A stretch of DNA of 64,000 nucleotides from Exiguobacterium aurantiacum (GCF_024362205.1 NZ_CP101462.1:2491001-2555000); one strand, 5' to 3'. Counted from the stretch's first letter, positions 1 through 9,236 are shown. A program made the numbers and translations. Notes: a model not told the origin generated them from the sequence alone.

Positions 1-1746
1 TCCATCAATGATTACACCGGCTATTTTTTAGCCTTTTTACCGAAAGAGTTTAGTCCGCTCATCAGTACGGAACAGTTCAATCTGCTTCACCACTTTCAAG
101 CGATGATCGAGCAGTCGACTTATTACTTGGCTGCGAACGCGTACGGGGAAATCACCGAAATCAACCCGCTGTTATGCGGGTTGATTGGGGCACCCGATCA
201 TCAATTTATCGGTCGTAGTTGGTTCGAGCTCATCCATCCGTCGTTCGAGAATGACCCGATCGCCGAGGACGTGCTTCAAGCGCTTACGACTGACCGCATT
301 TGGAACGGCGAGATGCCCATCCGCTCGGAACGGCATGCTGCGAACACGTGCTGGCTCAATTTGACGGTCGTCCCAATCTTGAGCGAAGAGGGCGAAGTCG
401 TGCAATATACCGCCTTCGGATTTGATGTCTCAGATAAAAAAAGACTCGAACAAGAGGTCAACTATCTCGCTTACCATAACGATTTGACCGGGCTCTTAAA
501 CAAGAAAGGATGGCTTCGTCAATATGCCCACGTATTGACGGATGCCGATCAAACAGACGGTTTGGTTCATGTCGCTTTGTTCGACATCGATCGCTTCAAA
601 ATCATCAACGAATCGTTCGGCTCCCGTGTCGGCAACGAACTGCTCATCCAAATCAAGGACCGGGCCAAACAGTTCATGCCCGAGACGAGCGTCATGTTCC
701 ATCCGTCGGGCGGTTTGTTCGGTCTGCTGTTCTTTGAAGAGTCGAAAGAGGAAGTGTTTCAGTTGTTGCGCCAACTGCAACATGAATTGCAACGCCCGTT
801 CCGGATCTACCATCATTCGATCATGGTGTCGATTTCCATCGGTTGCGTCTTCTATCCGTCGGCCACGTCTTCCTTAGATGAACTGTATACGCGCGCCGAG
901 AGCGCCTTGTTCAAAGGAAAACGGATTGGTGTCGGGACGATCCAGTTCGTCACGAAAGATATGGACGACGCGTTCTCACGTCAAATCCATATCGAAAAAG
1001 CGCTTTATCAAGCGCTCGAAGAAAAACACTTCTATTTAGAATATCAACCAAAGTATGAGTTGAAAACTGACACGCTCATCGGGTTTGAGGCGCTTCTCCG
1101 TTGGCATCACGATGAACTCGGTCAAATCCCGCCGTCGGAGTTCATCCCGCTCGCCGAGGAGATGGCACTCATTGTCCCGATCAACAACTGGGTCATCCTC
1201 GAAGCGGCCAAACAGTTGAAAGCATGGCAACGACTCGTCGATTATCCACTGTCGATGGCTGTCAACATCTCACCGAACCAATTCCGGAGCGATAGCTTCA
1301 TCAATACGCTCCGAAACATCAAGCAACAACTCAATCTAAACCCGTCCGACATCATTCTCGAGATTACGGAAAGTCTCGTCATGCAACAGACCGATGAAAT
1401 CATTGCCCGGATGAACCAAATCAAACGGCTCGACTATCGCCTATCGATTGACGACTTCGGGACCGGCTTCTCGTCGCTACAATATTTGAAGTCGTTCCCG
1501 GTCGACGAACTGAAAATCGATAAAGTCTTTTTAGACGACTGGCTCGCGTCGAGGTCACACTTGCTCGATGTCATCGTCCATCTTGGGAAGAGCTTGCACT
1601 TGCACGTCGTGGCCGAAGGCGTCGAGGACCAGGAGATGCTCGACCACTTGAGGCAAACCGACTGTGACTCGTTCCAAGGGTTCTTGTACGCCAAACCGAT
1701 GCCTCCAATCGAAGTCGTGCGTTTGTTGACGGGCGAACGACAATAA
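1..1746 (+). CDS. PAS-GGDEF-EAL c-di-GMP protein, 5' end outside the window
   Basis: The frame stays open to base 1, so the gene is cut by the window edge and the first internal ATG at 103 is probably not the true start. The visible part holds a PAS/PAC sensor domain (about codons 35-145), a GGDEF domain (about 150-320) and a C-terminal EAL domain (about 330-575). The GGDEF signature is replaced by SGGLF, so cyclase activity is unlikely. The EAL domain keeps its known catalytic set: FEALLRW, the N of NISPNQ, the E of LEITES, the DD of DDFGTG, the K of LKIDK, the E of VAEGVE and the Q of QGFLY. It therefore looks like a c-di-GMP phosphodiesterase, with the GGDEF domain perhaps acting as a GTP-sensing module (inference). 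No membrane segment is seen in the visible part. The gene ends at a shared bidirectional terminator facing the permease gene. Confidence 0.93.
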   Translation, partial: SINDYTGYFLAFLPKEFSPLISTEQFNLLHHFQAMIEQSTYYLAANAYGEITEINPLLCGLIGAPDHQFIGRSWFELIHPSFENDPIAEDVLQALTTDRIWNGEMPIRSERHAANTCWLNLTVVPILSEEGEVVQYTAFGFDVSDKKRLEQEVNYLAYHNDLTGLLNKKGWLRQYAHVLTDADQTDGLVHVALFDIDRFKIINESFGSRVGNELLIQIKDRAKQFMPETSVMFHPSGGLFGLLFFEESKEEVFQLLRQLQHELQRPFRIYHHSIMVSISIGCVFYPSATSSLDELYTRAESALFKGKRIGVGTIQFVTKDMDDAFSRQIHIEKALYQALEEKHFYLEYQPKYELKTDTLIGFEALLRWHHDELGQIPPSEFIPLAEEMALIVPINNWVILEAAKQLKAWQRLVDYPLSMAVNISPNQFRSDSFINTLRNIKQQLNLNPSDIILEITESLVMQQTDEIIARMNQIKRLDYRLSIDDFGTGFSSLQYLKSFPVDELKIDKVFLDDWLASRSHLLDVIVHLGKSLHLHVVAEGVEDQEMLDHLRQTDCDSFQGFLYAKPMPPIEVVRLLTGERQ

Positions 1747-1787
1747 AAAATCATCGGATGTCGAGAGACATCCGATGATTTTTTTTT
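1747..1787. terminator. Bidirectional rho-independent terminator
   Basis: An inverted repeat (arms AATCATCGGATGTC and GACATCCGATGATT, GAGA loop) is flanked by A-runs on the left and T-runs on the right. It serves both the GGDEF-EAL gene (+) and the APC permease (-), whose stop codon touches it. Confidence 0.9.
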
Positions 1788-3189
1788 AAAGGCTGATGGT
1801 CGCTGTCCATAGTCCATAGACACCGTACGTTGCTGCCAACAGGATGACGACCGCAATCATATATTGCAGGCGGCTCAGGAACGGCCGGCCCTGTTCGCGT
1901 TCGGCCAGCATGAAGACGAACACGCCCGGCGCGTATAGGATCATGGCGATGAGCATATATTCGACCCCTGACGCGTAGAGGAGCCAACCTGCGTAAACGG
2001 TCGCGATGCCCGACATGACGAGCATCGAGCGCGCCCCTGTGCGTCGTGCCTCTTTCCAGCCGAACAAGGCGGAAAACAAATACGGGACGAGCGCCGCGAT
2101 CCCGGCGATGCTCGACAGCACCAAATATGTCTGTTCGGAGAACAAGGCGATGATGGTGACGAGTTGCGTGAAGACTTGCGTGATAAACAAGGCGCTCACC
2201 GGCGTCTCATTTCGATTAAGCCGATTGAACACTTTCGGGAACACGCCGTCGCGACTGGCAACATATGAAATCTCTGTCGCGAGAATCGTCCACCCGAGCA
2301 ACGCACCTGAGAGCGAGACGAGGAGTCCGATATTGATGATGGTCGCACCGACCGGCCCGACGACGGCCTCGAGCACGTACGCCATCGACGGTTCCGAGAG
2401 CGACGCGAGTTGTTCTTGCGTCATCACCCCGAACGACAAGATCGAGATCATCATGTAAATGACGAGCGTCCCGACAAGTCCGATCACTGTCGCACGACCG
2501 ACGTCCCGTTTATGGCGGGCGCGTGATGACAAGACGACTGCCCCTTCAATCCCGACGAACGCCCAAAGCGTGACGAGCATCGTCGACTTCACTTGCGGGA
2601 ATACTTGTGACCAGCTGAATCCGGATTGACCCCAAAAGTCGATTTGGAACGTATCGATTCGAAACGCAAATAAGATGAGGACAATAAATAAAAAGATTGG
2701 GACGAGCTTGGCGATCGTCGTGACAATATTCAACAGCGCCGCTTCTCTCATCCCGCGCGAGATAATCCAAAACAGCCCCCAAATGACGACTGCACTCATG
2801 AGTAAGCGGAACGTCCGATGTTCTGACGAAAATATCGGAAAGAAGTAGCTGAGTGTGCTGAAGATTAACGTGATGTTCGCCACTGTCCCGATCCACGCCG
2901 ACATCCAGTAGCCCCATCCGCTATTGAATCCGACAAATTTGCCGAAGCCTTCTTTCGCGTAGGCATAAATCCCACCTTCAAGTTCAGGACGCGTATTGGC
3001 TAAAAATTGAAACACGAACGCGAGCATGACCATCCCGATGCCGGTAATCGTCCATCCGATCAAGACCGAACCGACCCCTGCACCTTGTGCCATCGCTCCC
3101 GGTAAATTAAATGCGCCTCCGCCGATCATCGTTCCGACGACCATGGCAGCGAGCCCAAAAAAGCCGATTCCGGCTGACTGTGACTTCAT
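1786..3189 (-). CDS. APC-superfamily amino acid antiporter (basic amino acid/polyamine antiporter type)
   Basis: This is a 467-residue integral membrane protein with about 12 hydrophobic segments, the usual length for the APC/APA family. The N-terminus carries the family signature around VGTMIGGGAFNLPGA in helix 1, followed by a GIYAYAKEGFG stretch typical of APC transporters. Members of this branch (ArcD, AdiC, LysP-like) exchange or import arginine, ornithine, lysine or polyamines across the cytoplasmic membrane. The substrate cannot be fixed from sequence alone. The start is supported by a GGAGGG ribosome binding site just upstream. It stands alone, divergent from oppA and convergent with the GGDEF-EAL gene, and no arc or adi enzyme genes are nearby. 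Confidence 0.88.
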   Translation of the reverse strand: MKSQSAGIGFFGLAAMVVGTMIGGGAFNLPGAMAQGAGVGSVLIGWTITGIGMVMLAFVFQFLANTRPELEGGIYAYAKEGFGKFVGFNSGWGYWMSAWIGTVANITLIFSTLSYFFPIFSSEHRTFRLLMSAVVIWGLFWIISRGMREAALLNIVTTIAKLVPIFLFIVLILFAFRIDTFQIDFWGQSGFSWSQVFPQVKSTMLVTLWAFVGIEGAVVLSSRARHKRDVGRATVIGLVGTLVIYMMISILSFGVMTQEQLASLSEPSMAYVLEAVVGPVGATIINIGLLVSLSGALLGWTILATEISYVASRDGVFPKVFNRLNRNETPVSALFITQVFTQLVTIIALFSEQTYLVLSSIAGIAALVPYLFSALFGWKEARRTGARSMLVMSGIATVYAGWLLYASGVEYMLIAMILYAPGVFVFMLAEREQGRPFLSRLQYMIAVVILLAATYGVYGLWTATISL

Positions 3190-3413
3190 TCAAAACCCTC
3201 CAAAGCAAGTTGACGTCTGACGAATAACTATTCATCAATAATGTATAATCATTCGACGATTTCCTTATTCTACTGAAACCAAAGGCGTTTAGATAGGTAT
3301 TTCACTAATGTTTATATTTTCGAATAATTTAAAAAATTTTATTGCGCATTCATCTTGTTTGTAGTTTAATTGCAATATATTCGAAACAATCAGAATTTTC
3401 GGGAGGTAACACA

Positions 3414-5042
3414 ATGCGCAACAAAAAATGGTTAGCTTTATCGGGTGTCGCCTTGCTTGCAACAGCAGCATGTGGCGGCGGAGAAGACGCAACGGATTCA
3501 TCTGACGGCTCTTCATCAAGTGATGCGAAAAAAGAAATCACGCTCGTCTCGGCGACGGATTTGCCACAGCTCGATCCGACGCTCACAACGGACTCGACGT
3601 CAATCATCGTGACGAACAACGTCTTCGAGGGACTGTATCGTCTTGACGAGAACAACCAACCGGTACCGGGAATTGCTGAAGACGTAGAAATTTCAGAAGA
3701 CGGACTTACATACACCTTCAAATTGCGTGACGCGAACTGGTCAGACGGTTCACCGGTCACAGCTGAAGATTTCGTCTACTCATGGAAACGCGCCCTCAAC
3801 CCTGAGACAGGTGCAGAGTACGCGTATATCCTTCAAGACTTGAAAAACGCCAACAAGATTCTTGCGGGCGAAGAAGAACTCGATACACTCGGCGCGAAAG
3901 CGGTCGATGAGAAAACACTCGAAGTTCAATTGGAGGCACCTGCCCCTTACTTCCTCGGGTTGACAGGATTCCCGACGTACATGCCACAAAAGCAAGAATT
4001 CGTCGAAGAGCAAGGCGAGTCGTTCGCGACAGCCGTCGATAAGACGCTCTACAACGGACCATACGTGTTAGACAGCTGGCAAGACAATGAAGGCTGGGTC
4101 TATAAAAAGAACCCGGACTACTGGGATGCTGAAAACGTCAAGATGGAGACAATCAACGTCAAAGTCGTCAAAGAAGTCGCGACAGGCGTCAACTTGTTCG
4201 AGTCGGGCGAAGTCGATTACACGCTCTTGTCATCTGAATTCGTGCCACAGTTCCAGGACAGTGATGAGTTCAAGACACGTGCCGACGCACGAATCAACTT
4301 CCTTCGTTTCAACCAGAAGAACGAATCGCTCCAAAACGTCAACATTCGTGAAGCACTCGCAAAAGGCTTCGATAAGCAAGGCGTCACGGACGTCATCTTG
4401 ACGGACGGTTCACAACCGGCCAACTTTATCGTCGCGAAAGACTTCACGTTCACAGAAGACGGAGCTGACTTCCGCGAGAAGTATCCGGACCTTCAAAGCT
4501 ATAACGTCGACGAAGCGAAAGCCGCATGGGAGAAAGGTCTTGCCGAACTCGGTGTCGAGACGGTCGAGCTCGAGTTCCTCTCACGTGATGAAGAAGCGTT
4601 CAAGAAAGTCAACGAGTACATCAAAGGTGAGCTCGAGAAGAACCTTCCTGGCCTCACACTTAACATCAAGCAACAGCCGTTCAAAAACTTCCTTGAACTT
4701 GAAGGCGCTGGCGACTATGATGTCTCCGCTGCTGGTTGGGGCCCTGACTATCAAGATCCAATGACGTACCTCGACATGTGGGTCACAGACGGTCCGTTCA
4801 ACCGGATGGCTTACTCGAATGACGAGTACGACAAGTTGATTCAAGGCGCGAAACAAGAAGCTGACCAAATGAAACGTTGGGAAGCGATGCAAGAAGCCGA
4901 ACGCATCTTGCTCGAAGATGATTTCGCGATTGCACCGATCTACCAAAAAGGTGAAGCTTACCTTGAGCGTTCAAACATCGAAAACATGTACCGCCACCCG
5001 TTCGGAGCTGACGCTAGCTTCAAGTGGTTGGACGTCAACTAA
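3414..5042 (+). CDS. Oligopeptide ABC transporter substrate-binding lipoprotein (OppA family)
   Basis: A 542-residue extracellular solute-binding protein of family 5 (OppA/DppA). The ATG at 3414 is preferred over upstream in-frame codons because GGGAGG lies at the right distance and the protein then begins with a proper lipoprotein signal: positive MRNKK, a hydrophobic core, and Cys20 in ATAAC. Thr rather than Leu sits at -3 of the lipobox, slightly unusual. After a Ser/Asp-rich linker come family features such as the FEGLYRLDEN and PEDV-like regions, and the segment SPVTAEDFVYSWKRALNP near residue 120. The mature protein would be anchored outside the membrane and deliver peptides to an OppBCDF permease. 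No permease or ATPase genes adjoin it, so it is an orphan binding protein that may share a permease encoded elsewhere or take part in peptide signalling (inference). Confidence 0.93.
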   Translation: MRNKKWLALSGVALLATAACGGGEDATDSSDGSSSSDAKKEITLVSATDLPQLDPTLTTDSTSIIVTNNVFEGLYRLDENNQPVPGIAEDVEISEDGLTYTFKLRDANWSDGSPVTAEDFVYSWKRALNPETGAEYAYILQDLKNANKILAGEEELDTLGAKAVDEKTLEVQLEAPAPYFLGLTGFPTYMPQKQEFVEEQGESFATAVDKTLYNGPYVLDSWQDNEGWVYKKNPDYWDAENVKMETINVKVVKEVATGVNLFESGEVDYTLLSSEFVPQFQDSDEFKTRADARINFLRFNQKNESLQNVNIREALAKGFDKQGVTDVILTDGSQPANFIVAKDFTFTEDGADFREKYPDLQSYNVDEAKAAWEKGLAELGVETVELEFLSRDEEAFKKVNEYIKGELEKNLPGLTLNIKQQPFKNFLELEGAGDYDVSAAGWGPDYQDPMTYLDMWVTDGPFNRMAYSNDEYDKLIQGAKQEADQMKRWEAMQEAERILLEDDFAIAPIYQKGEAYLERSNIENMYRHPFGADASFKWLDVN

Positions 5043-5045
5043 TCA

Positions 5046-5080
5046 ATAAACCCTGCCGCAGGAGCGGCAGGGTTTATTTG
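5046..5080 (+). terminator. Rho-independent terminator of oppA
   Basis: A 14-bp perfect stem (ATAAACCCTGCCGC / GCGGCAGGGTTTAT) with an AGGA loop lies four bases after the oppA stop codon. The T-tract is short (TTTATTTG). Confidence 0.85.
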
Positions 5081-5110
5081 TGCGTCGACACTTGTGACAA
5101 GACATAACAA

Positions 5111-5139
5111 GAGGCGCGCCACGAATGATGGCACGCCTC
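5111..5139 (-). terminator. Possible terminator of lysW
   Basis: On the minus strand GGAGGCGTGCC and GGCGCGCCTC form a GC-rich stem around a short loop just after the lysW stop. The following T-tract (CTTGTTATG) is poor, so the call is tentative. Confidence 0.45.
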
Positions 5140-5151
5140 CAATTTAGATGA

Positions 5152-6744
5152 TTACGCTTCACGTTCAGCGCGAATTTCGGCTGGAACACGTCCACGTTTA
5201 GAAATGATTTGAGCGATGACAAGCAATACGATGAATGTCGCGAATGCCGAGAAGAATCCGACCCACATCGAGCCTGTAATCCCGAGCACCAAATATCCGA
5301 TCGCTGACACCCCAGCCGCAATCAACGCGTATGGAAGTTGTGTCAACACGTGGTCGATATGGTGCGATCCGGCACCGGTCGAGCTGAGAATCGTCGTATC
5401 CGAGATTGGTGAACAGTGGTCACCGAACACCGCTCCGGCGAGTACCGCCGCGAGTGTCGGGAGCAACAGTTCCGGATCGACGGCCATAATCAAGTCAGCC
5501 CCGATTGGGAGCATGAGACCGAACGTCCCCCAGCTCGTCCCTGTCGAGAACGCCATGAGACCGGCGATTGCGAACAAGATGAGCGGCAAGTAAGACGCCG
5601 CAATCGAATCTGTGACGAAACTTGCCAAGTAATCACCCGTTCTCATATCCCCGATGACGGCAATGATCGTCCAGGCAAAGAGCAAGATGAGGACGGCTGG
5701 CCACATGGCACGGATACCGGCCCATGTCGCATGACCGTAGTCTTTTGCAGGAATCTTGCGACCAATCAAGAGTAAGAGCGCCACGAGCAAACTGATGACA
5801 GCACCGGTCACGAGTGACCGTGTCACGTCCGTTGACTCAAAAGCACCGAGAAGCGAGAAGCTTTGACCATCAGCTGCGAGCGCTTGGCCGCCTGTATACA
5901 GCATGGCCGAGACCGTAGCGATGATCAAGACGATGATTGGGACAATCAAGTCGCGGACTTTCCCGCCATCGTGTTCTTTAATGTCTTCACTCATCCCCAT
6001 CGGTGCACCTTTCGATGAATCGTAGAGCTCGCCTTGAAGGGCGCGTAGCTCGTGCGTACGCATCGGTCCGATGGCGAGTCCCGTGTAAGCGACGTACGCC
6101 GTCAACATAAGCGCGAAGATGGCGTAAAAGTTCATCGGAATCATTTGAACGAATGCTGAGAGTGACGAATAACTGTCGATTGAGTATTTTGCCAAGATTC
6201 CCGCGATGAGCGCGATGATGTATGCTCCCCAACTCGAGAGCGGGCTGATGACACAGACCGGTGCAGCCGTCGAGTCAATCGTATAAGCGAGTTTCGCGCG
6301 CGATACTTTTTTCCGGTCCGTGAGCGGTCGGCTGATGTTCCCGACGGCAAGACTGTTGAAATAGTCATCGATGAAAATCAAAATCCCAAGTCCGAACGAG
6401 ACGAGGCGAGCGCCACGAGCCGTCTTGACGTTAGAGGCCGCCCATTCTCCGAACGCACGGGCCCCGCCCGACGTTTGGATGATTGACGACAAAATCCCAA
6501 GCAAGAGCAAGAACGCGATCAACAGCACGTTCCATTCATTGATGGCCCCATCCGCCCAAAATAAGGCGATGATGTTTGACCATAAATATTGAATCGATTC
6601 GAGCGGGTTGAAATTGTGGAGCAATAAGACTCCTGCGATAATCCCGACACCGAGTGACGGAATGACTTTCCGTGTTGTAATGGCCATAATAATGGCGAGT
6701 AAAGCCGGTACGAGTGACAGTACCGAAGTTGAATAATCTACCAT
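5152..6744 (-). CDS. lysW: NhaC-family transporter, predicted lysine transporter LysW
   Basis: A 530-residue polytopic membrane protein of the NhaC Na+/H+ antiporter superfamily, with about 12 hydrophobic segments and conserved stretches such as IFIDDYFNSLAVG and GDHCSPISDTTILSST. The start at 6744 (MVDYSTSV) has AGGAGG just upstream. The same frame stays open further upstream, but that stretch is the leader RNA and not protein. The gene is preceded by a lysine riboswitch with a terminator. In Firmicutes, NhaC-type genes under lysine riboswitches were proposed as lysine transporters (LysW; Rodionov and colleagues' comparative analysis of the L-box regulon). The family name would otherwise suggest a plain Na+/H+ or malate/lactate antiporter. 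I infer Na+- or H+-coupled lysine uptake that is shut off when lysine is plentiful. Confidence 0.85.
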   Translation of the reverse strand: MVDYSTSVLSLVPALLAIIMAITTRKVIPSLGVGIIAGVLLLHNFNPLESIQYLWSNIIALFWADGAINEWNVLLIAFLLLLGILSSIIQTSGGARAFGEWAASNVKTARGARLVSFGLGILIFIDDYFNSLAVGNISRPLTDRKKVSRAKLAYTIDSTAAPVCVISPLSSWGAYIIALIAGILAKYSIDSYSSLSAFVQMIPMNFYAIFALMLTAYVAYTGLAIGPMRTHELRALQGELYDSSKGAPMGMSEDIKEHDGGKVRDLIVPIIVLIIATVSAMLYTGGQALAADGQSFSLLGAFESTDVTRSLVTGAVISLLVALLLLIGRKIPAKDYGHATWAGIRAMWPAVLILLFAWTIIAVIGDMRTGDYLASFVTDSIAASYLPLILFAIAGLMAFSTGTSWGTFGLMLPIGADLIMAVDPELLLPTLAAVLAGAVFGDHCSPISDTTILSSTGAGSHHIDHVLTQLPYALIAAGVSAIGYLVLGITGSMWVGFFSAFATFIVLLVIAQIISKRGRVPAEIRAEREA

Positions 6745-6786
6745 GCTGATTTCCTCCTCTTCTGTTTGAGATGAGGCCCCCCTATG

Positions 6787-6836
6787 CTTAAAAAAACGCA
6801 AAGCGAGGGCATCGGCAACAAAGCCGACACCCTCGC
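6787..6836 (-). terminator. Riboswitch-controlled terminator upstream of lysW
   Basis: On the minus strand AGCGAGGGTGTCGGC pairs with GCCGATGCCCTCGCT around TTTGTT, followed by TTTGCG and a run of seven T. It lies between the lysine aptamer and the lysW ribosome binding site, so lysine binding is expected to end transcription here. Confidence 0.88.
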
Positions 6837-6860
6837 TGGATGTTCCGTCTTTCTTAGCCG

Positions 6861-7032
6861 ACTTGGAGCGCTCCATACGTAAATATGTATGGCAGTCTGA
6901 CGGGTATTTCCCGTCAGCCCAGCACAAAGTCAGAGACATGACTTTACACTTCGGCGATCTTGCCTTTCTGTAGTCTTCACCGTTGTCATCCTCGGACTAC
7001 TTACTCATCAGCATCGCACCTCTACCTCATCG
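6861..7032 (-). promoter_or_regulatory. Lysine riboswitch (L-box) of lysW
   Basis: The minus strand shows the conserved L-box blocks in order: GAGGTAGAGGTGCGA, the GATCGCCGAAG core, the GTGCTGGGCTG block, ACTGCCATAC, then GTATGGAGCGCT. These are family-defining sequences of lysine-sensing leaders. The segment is followed by a strong terminator and preceded by a promoter about 35 bases away. The closing helix P1 looks short: GGTAG can pair with CTCC only with one bulged base, unlike the six-base-pair P1 of the lysC copy in this window. Confidence 0.93.
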
Positions 7033-7065
7033 ATAGCACGAATATTCATTTAAAGTTACGTCTAA

Positions 7066-7093
7066 ATTATCATAGGTCATAGTGACTAATCAA
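7066..7093 (-). promoter_or_regulatory. Sigma-A promoter of the lysW leader
   Basis: On the minus strand TTGATT (-35), a 16-base spacer and GATAAT (-10) lie just upstream of the lysine aptamer. The -35 element overlaps the stop codon of the preceding small gene. Confidence 0.65.
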
Positions 7094-7374
7094 TAGTTTT
7101 TTTCATCTCGGATGATTTGTTTTAATACAGCGAGTGCAGCTTGATCGTCAGACTCGACCGCTTTAAAGAAATCACTAAAGAAATGATACAAGACGAATCG
7201 TTCAGCGTGTGACGATGTATGGTCTTTAATCGTCAGTAAGACGAGATGACGCAACCGTCGTTTCGTCCGCGTCTCGTCAGGCAATTCTTCACATCGATCT
7301 TGGAAGGCACGATATACAGAATTGATCAAATCCTCATGTTCATCATACGACCGGTTGTAAGCAACTTGTTCCAT
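7090..7374 (-). CDS. Small protein of unknown function (94 aa)
   Basis: I do not recognise this family. The gene has a strong ribosome binding site (AAAGGGGGG) about eight bases before its ATG and its own well-formed promoter, so it is very likely real. The protein is charged, with no signal peptide or membrane segment. It reads as mostly helical, with an Arg-rich middle (TRTKRRLRHLVLL) followed by an aromatic stretch (FVLYHFFSDFF) and an acidic end. It lies between ade and lysW, both on the same strand, but has a separate promoter and shows no functional link to either. Confidence 0.7.
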   Translation of the reverse strand: MEQVAYNRSYDEHEDLINSVYRAFQDRCEELPDETRTKRRLRHLVLLTIKDHTSSHAERFVLYHFFSDFFKAVESDDQAALAVLKQIIRDEKNY

Positions 7375-7419
7375 CTGTGATATCCCCCCTTTCCATATTT
7401 ACCGATGAAACTTGTCGTA

Positions 7420-7448
7420 ACTATACCAACTTAAACAAGAGCGTTCAA
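7420..7448 (-). promoter_or_regulatory. Sigma-A promoter of the 94-aa protein gene
   Basis: Minus strand TTGAAC, 17-base spacer, TATAGT, about 45 bases upstream of the start codon. Confidence 0.7.
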
Positions 7449-7491
7449 TCGTTTCGGGTCGTTCTTAACAAAAATCATACGTTAGACTGAC

Positions 7492-9201
7492 TTACGACTC
7501 GATGAATGAGAACGTCGTCACATCGAATAGTCCCATATCGGTCAACTTCAAATCCGGGATGACCGGGAGCGCGAGGAACGACATCGTCAAATAAGGGTTA
7601 AAGTGCCGATGTGCCCCGACGACGTCGAGCGCGTCATTCAACTGTTCGAGCACGTCCGCAACTTCTCCGTACGGGCGTTTCGTCATGAGTCCCCCAATTT
7701 CGAGCGGTAAAACGGCGAGCACCTTACCATCCGCGACCGCGACGACTCCACCGCCAACTTTTTCAAGTATTTCGGCAGCGAGCAACATGTCATCCGGGCT
7801 CACGCCGGCGATGACGAGGTTGTGGCTATCATGGGCAACCGTCGCCGCGAGCGCACCTCGCTTCAAGCCGAAGCCCGTCACCGGAGCGAGGGCCATGTGA
7901 CCGGTCCCGTGATGACGTTCGATGACGGCAAGCGTAGCGATGTCTTGGGCGAGGTCGGCACCGGACGCGTCAGGTGTGAAGATGAGACGCTCCCGCTTCG
8001 TCAATAGACTGTTCGGTAACACTTGAATCACATCGACCGCTTCTTCCTTCACAGCTAAGCGGAACGAGTCCACCGTCAAATCCGGCAGTTTGAGCTCCCC
8101 TTTCATCGGTTTCGGCACTTCAATCCCTTCAGCCTCGAACGTCGCCTTGCCTTCTTTGGCGACGACTTCCCCGTTCACGTAGACGGATTCGATTTTCACC
8201 GATTGGACGTCTGACAAGATGACAAAGTTCGCTCGTTTGCCCGGGGCGATGGCCCCCACATCTTTTAGTCCGTACGCCTCTGCCGCGTGCAGACTGGCGA
8301 CGGCGTAGGCCGTCTCTGGTTTGACACCTTGTTTGATCGCCATGCGGATATTGTAATCGATCCCACCTTCGGCCACGAGGTCGTCCAAGTGTTTATCGTC
8401 CGTACAGAACAAGAAGCGGTGGGCGTTGCTCTCGGTGATGGCCCGGCTGACTTTTTCCACGTTCCGGGCGACCGATCCTTCTCGGATTTGAACGTAAAAG
8501 CCGCGACGCACCCGTTCGAGTGCTTCTTCGGCCGTCGTGCACTCATGGTCGGTCATGATGCCCGCTGTACGGTAAACGTTCAGCTGATCCGGACCAAGTC
8601 CCGAGGCATGACCGTCGACGACTTTTCCGACGTGTTCAGTTTGTGCGATCTTTTGGAGCATGTCCTCACTTCCAGACTCGACGGACGGGTAATCCATCAC
8701 TTCGCCGAGACCGTGTACACCCGGGTCCCCTAAAAATGGTGCCAAGTCCTCGGCGTATAACTTCGCCCCTGCGTGCTCGAACGGCGTCGCTGGCACACAG
8801 CTCGGAAGCATCATCCGCACGTCGAGCGGCAACCCTTTGGCGTCGGCGAGCATATATTCGATGCCGAGCGCCCCGTTCACGTTGGCAATCTCATGCGGGT
8901 CGGCGATGACCGTCGTCACTCCGAGCGGAAGTACGGCTTTGGCAAACTCATGCGGTGGGACCATCGACGACTCGATATGGACGTGGGCGTCGATGAACGA
9001 CGGCGCGAGCGTCCAGGACGGGTCATGGTATTCCGTCTCCCCTTCGTAGCCGTCCCCAATGCCCACAATATAGCCGGCGTCGATGGCGACGTCCGTGCGA
9101 ATCGTCTCGCGACTGTAGACGTCGATGACCGCCACATCTTTAAAGACGACCGCTGCTTTCTTTTTCTTCGCCGCGATGTCGATCAAATGTTGTTTCTCCA
9201 T
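7492..9201 (-). CDS. ade: Adenine deaminase
   Basis: A 569-residue amidohydrolase of the Ade family, the normal length (about 570-580). It converts adenine to hypoxanthine and ammonia in purine salvage in the cytoplasm. Visible family motifs are DAHVHIESSMV near residue 70 (metal-binding HxH), VDGHASG near 195, TDHE near 220, CTDDKHLDD near 270, and the C-terminal VAHDSHN motif near residue 460 that is distinctive of Ade. The start ATG at 9201 follows a AAAAAAGGAGACAGACAG ribosome binding region. It is monocistronic and divergent from the gamma-carbonic-anhydrase-like gene. A second Ade-like protein (YerA, 44986-46728) in this window lacks the C-terminal histidine motif, so this copy is the likely true adenine deaminase. 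Confidence 0.95.
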   Translation of the reverse strand: MEKQHLIDIAAKKKKAAVVFKDVAVIDVYSRETIRTDVAIDAGYIVGIGDGYEGETEYHDPSWTLAPSFIDAHVHIESSMVPPHEFAKAVLPLGVTTVIADPHEIANVNGALGIEYMLADAKGLPLDVRMMLPSCVPATPFEHAGAKLYAEDLAPFLGDPGVHGLGEVMDYPSVESGSEDMLQKIAQTEHVGKVVDGHASGLGPDQLNVYRTAGIMTDHECTTAEEALERVRRGFYVQIREGSVARNVEKVSRAITESNAHRFLFCTDDKHLDDLVAEGGIDYNIRMAIKQGVKPETAYAVASLHAAEAYGLKDVGAIAPGKRANFVILSDVQSVKIESVYVNGEVVAKEGKATFEAEGIEVPKPMKGELKLPDLTVDSFRLAVKEEAVDVIQVLPNSLLTKRERLIFTPDASGADLAQDIATLAVIERHHGTGHMALAPVTGFGLKRGALAATVAHDSHNLVIAGVSPDDMLLAAEILEKVGGGVVAVADGKVLAVLPLEIGGLMTKRPYGEVADVLEQLNDALDVVGAHRHFNPYLTMSFLALPVIPDLKLTDMGLFDVTTFSFIES

Positions 9202-9236
9202 CTGTCTGTCTCCTTTTTTCTCTACGTATTTTTACT

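Noticed and set aside
6745..6939. N-terminal extension of about 65 residues for the NhaC-type transporter
   Set aside because: The extension is encoded by the riboswitch and its terminator. The true start has an AGGAGG site at the right distance.
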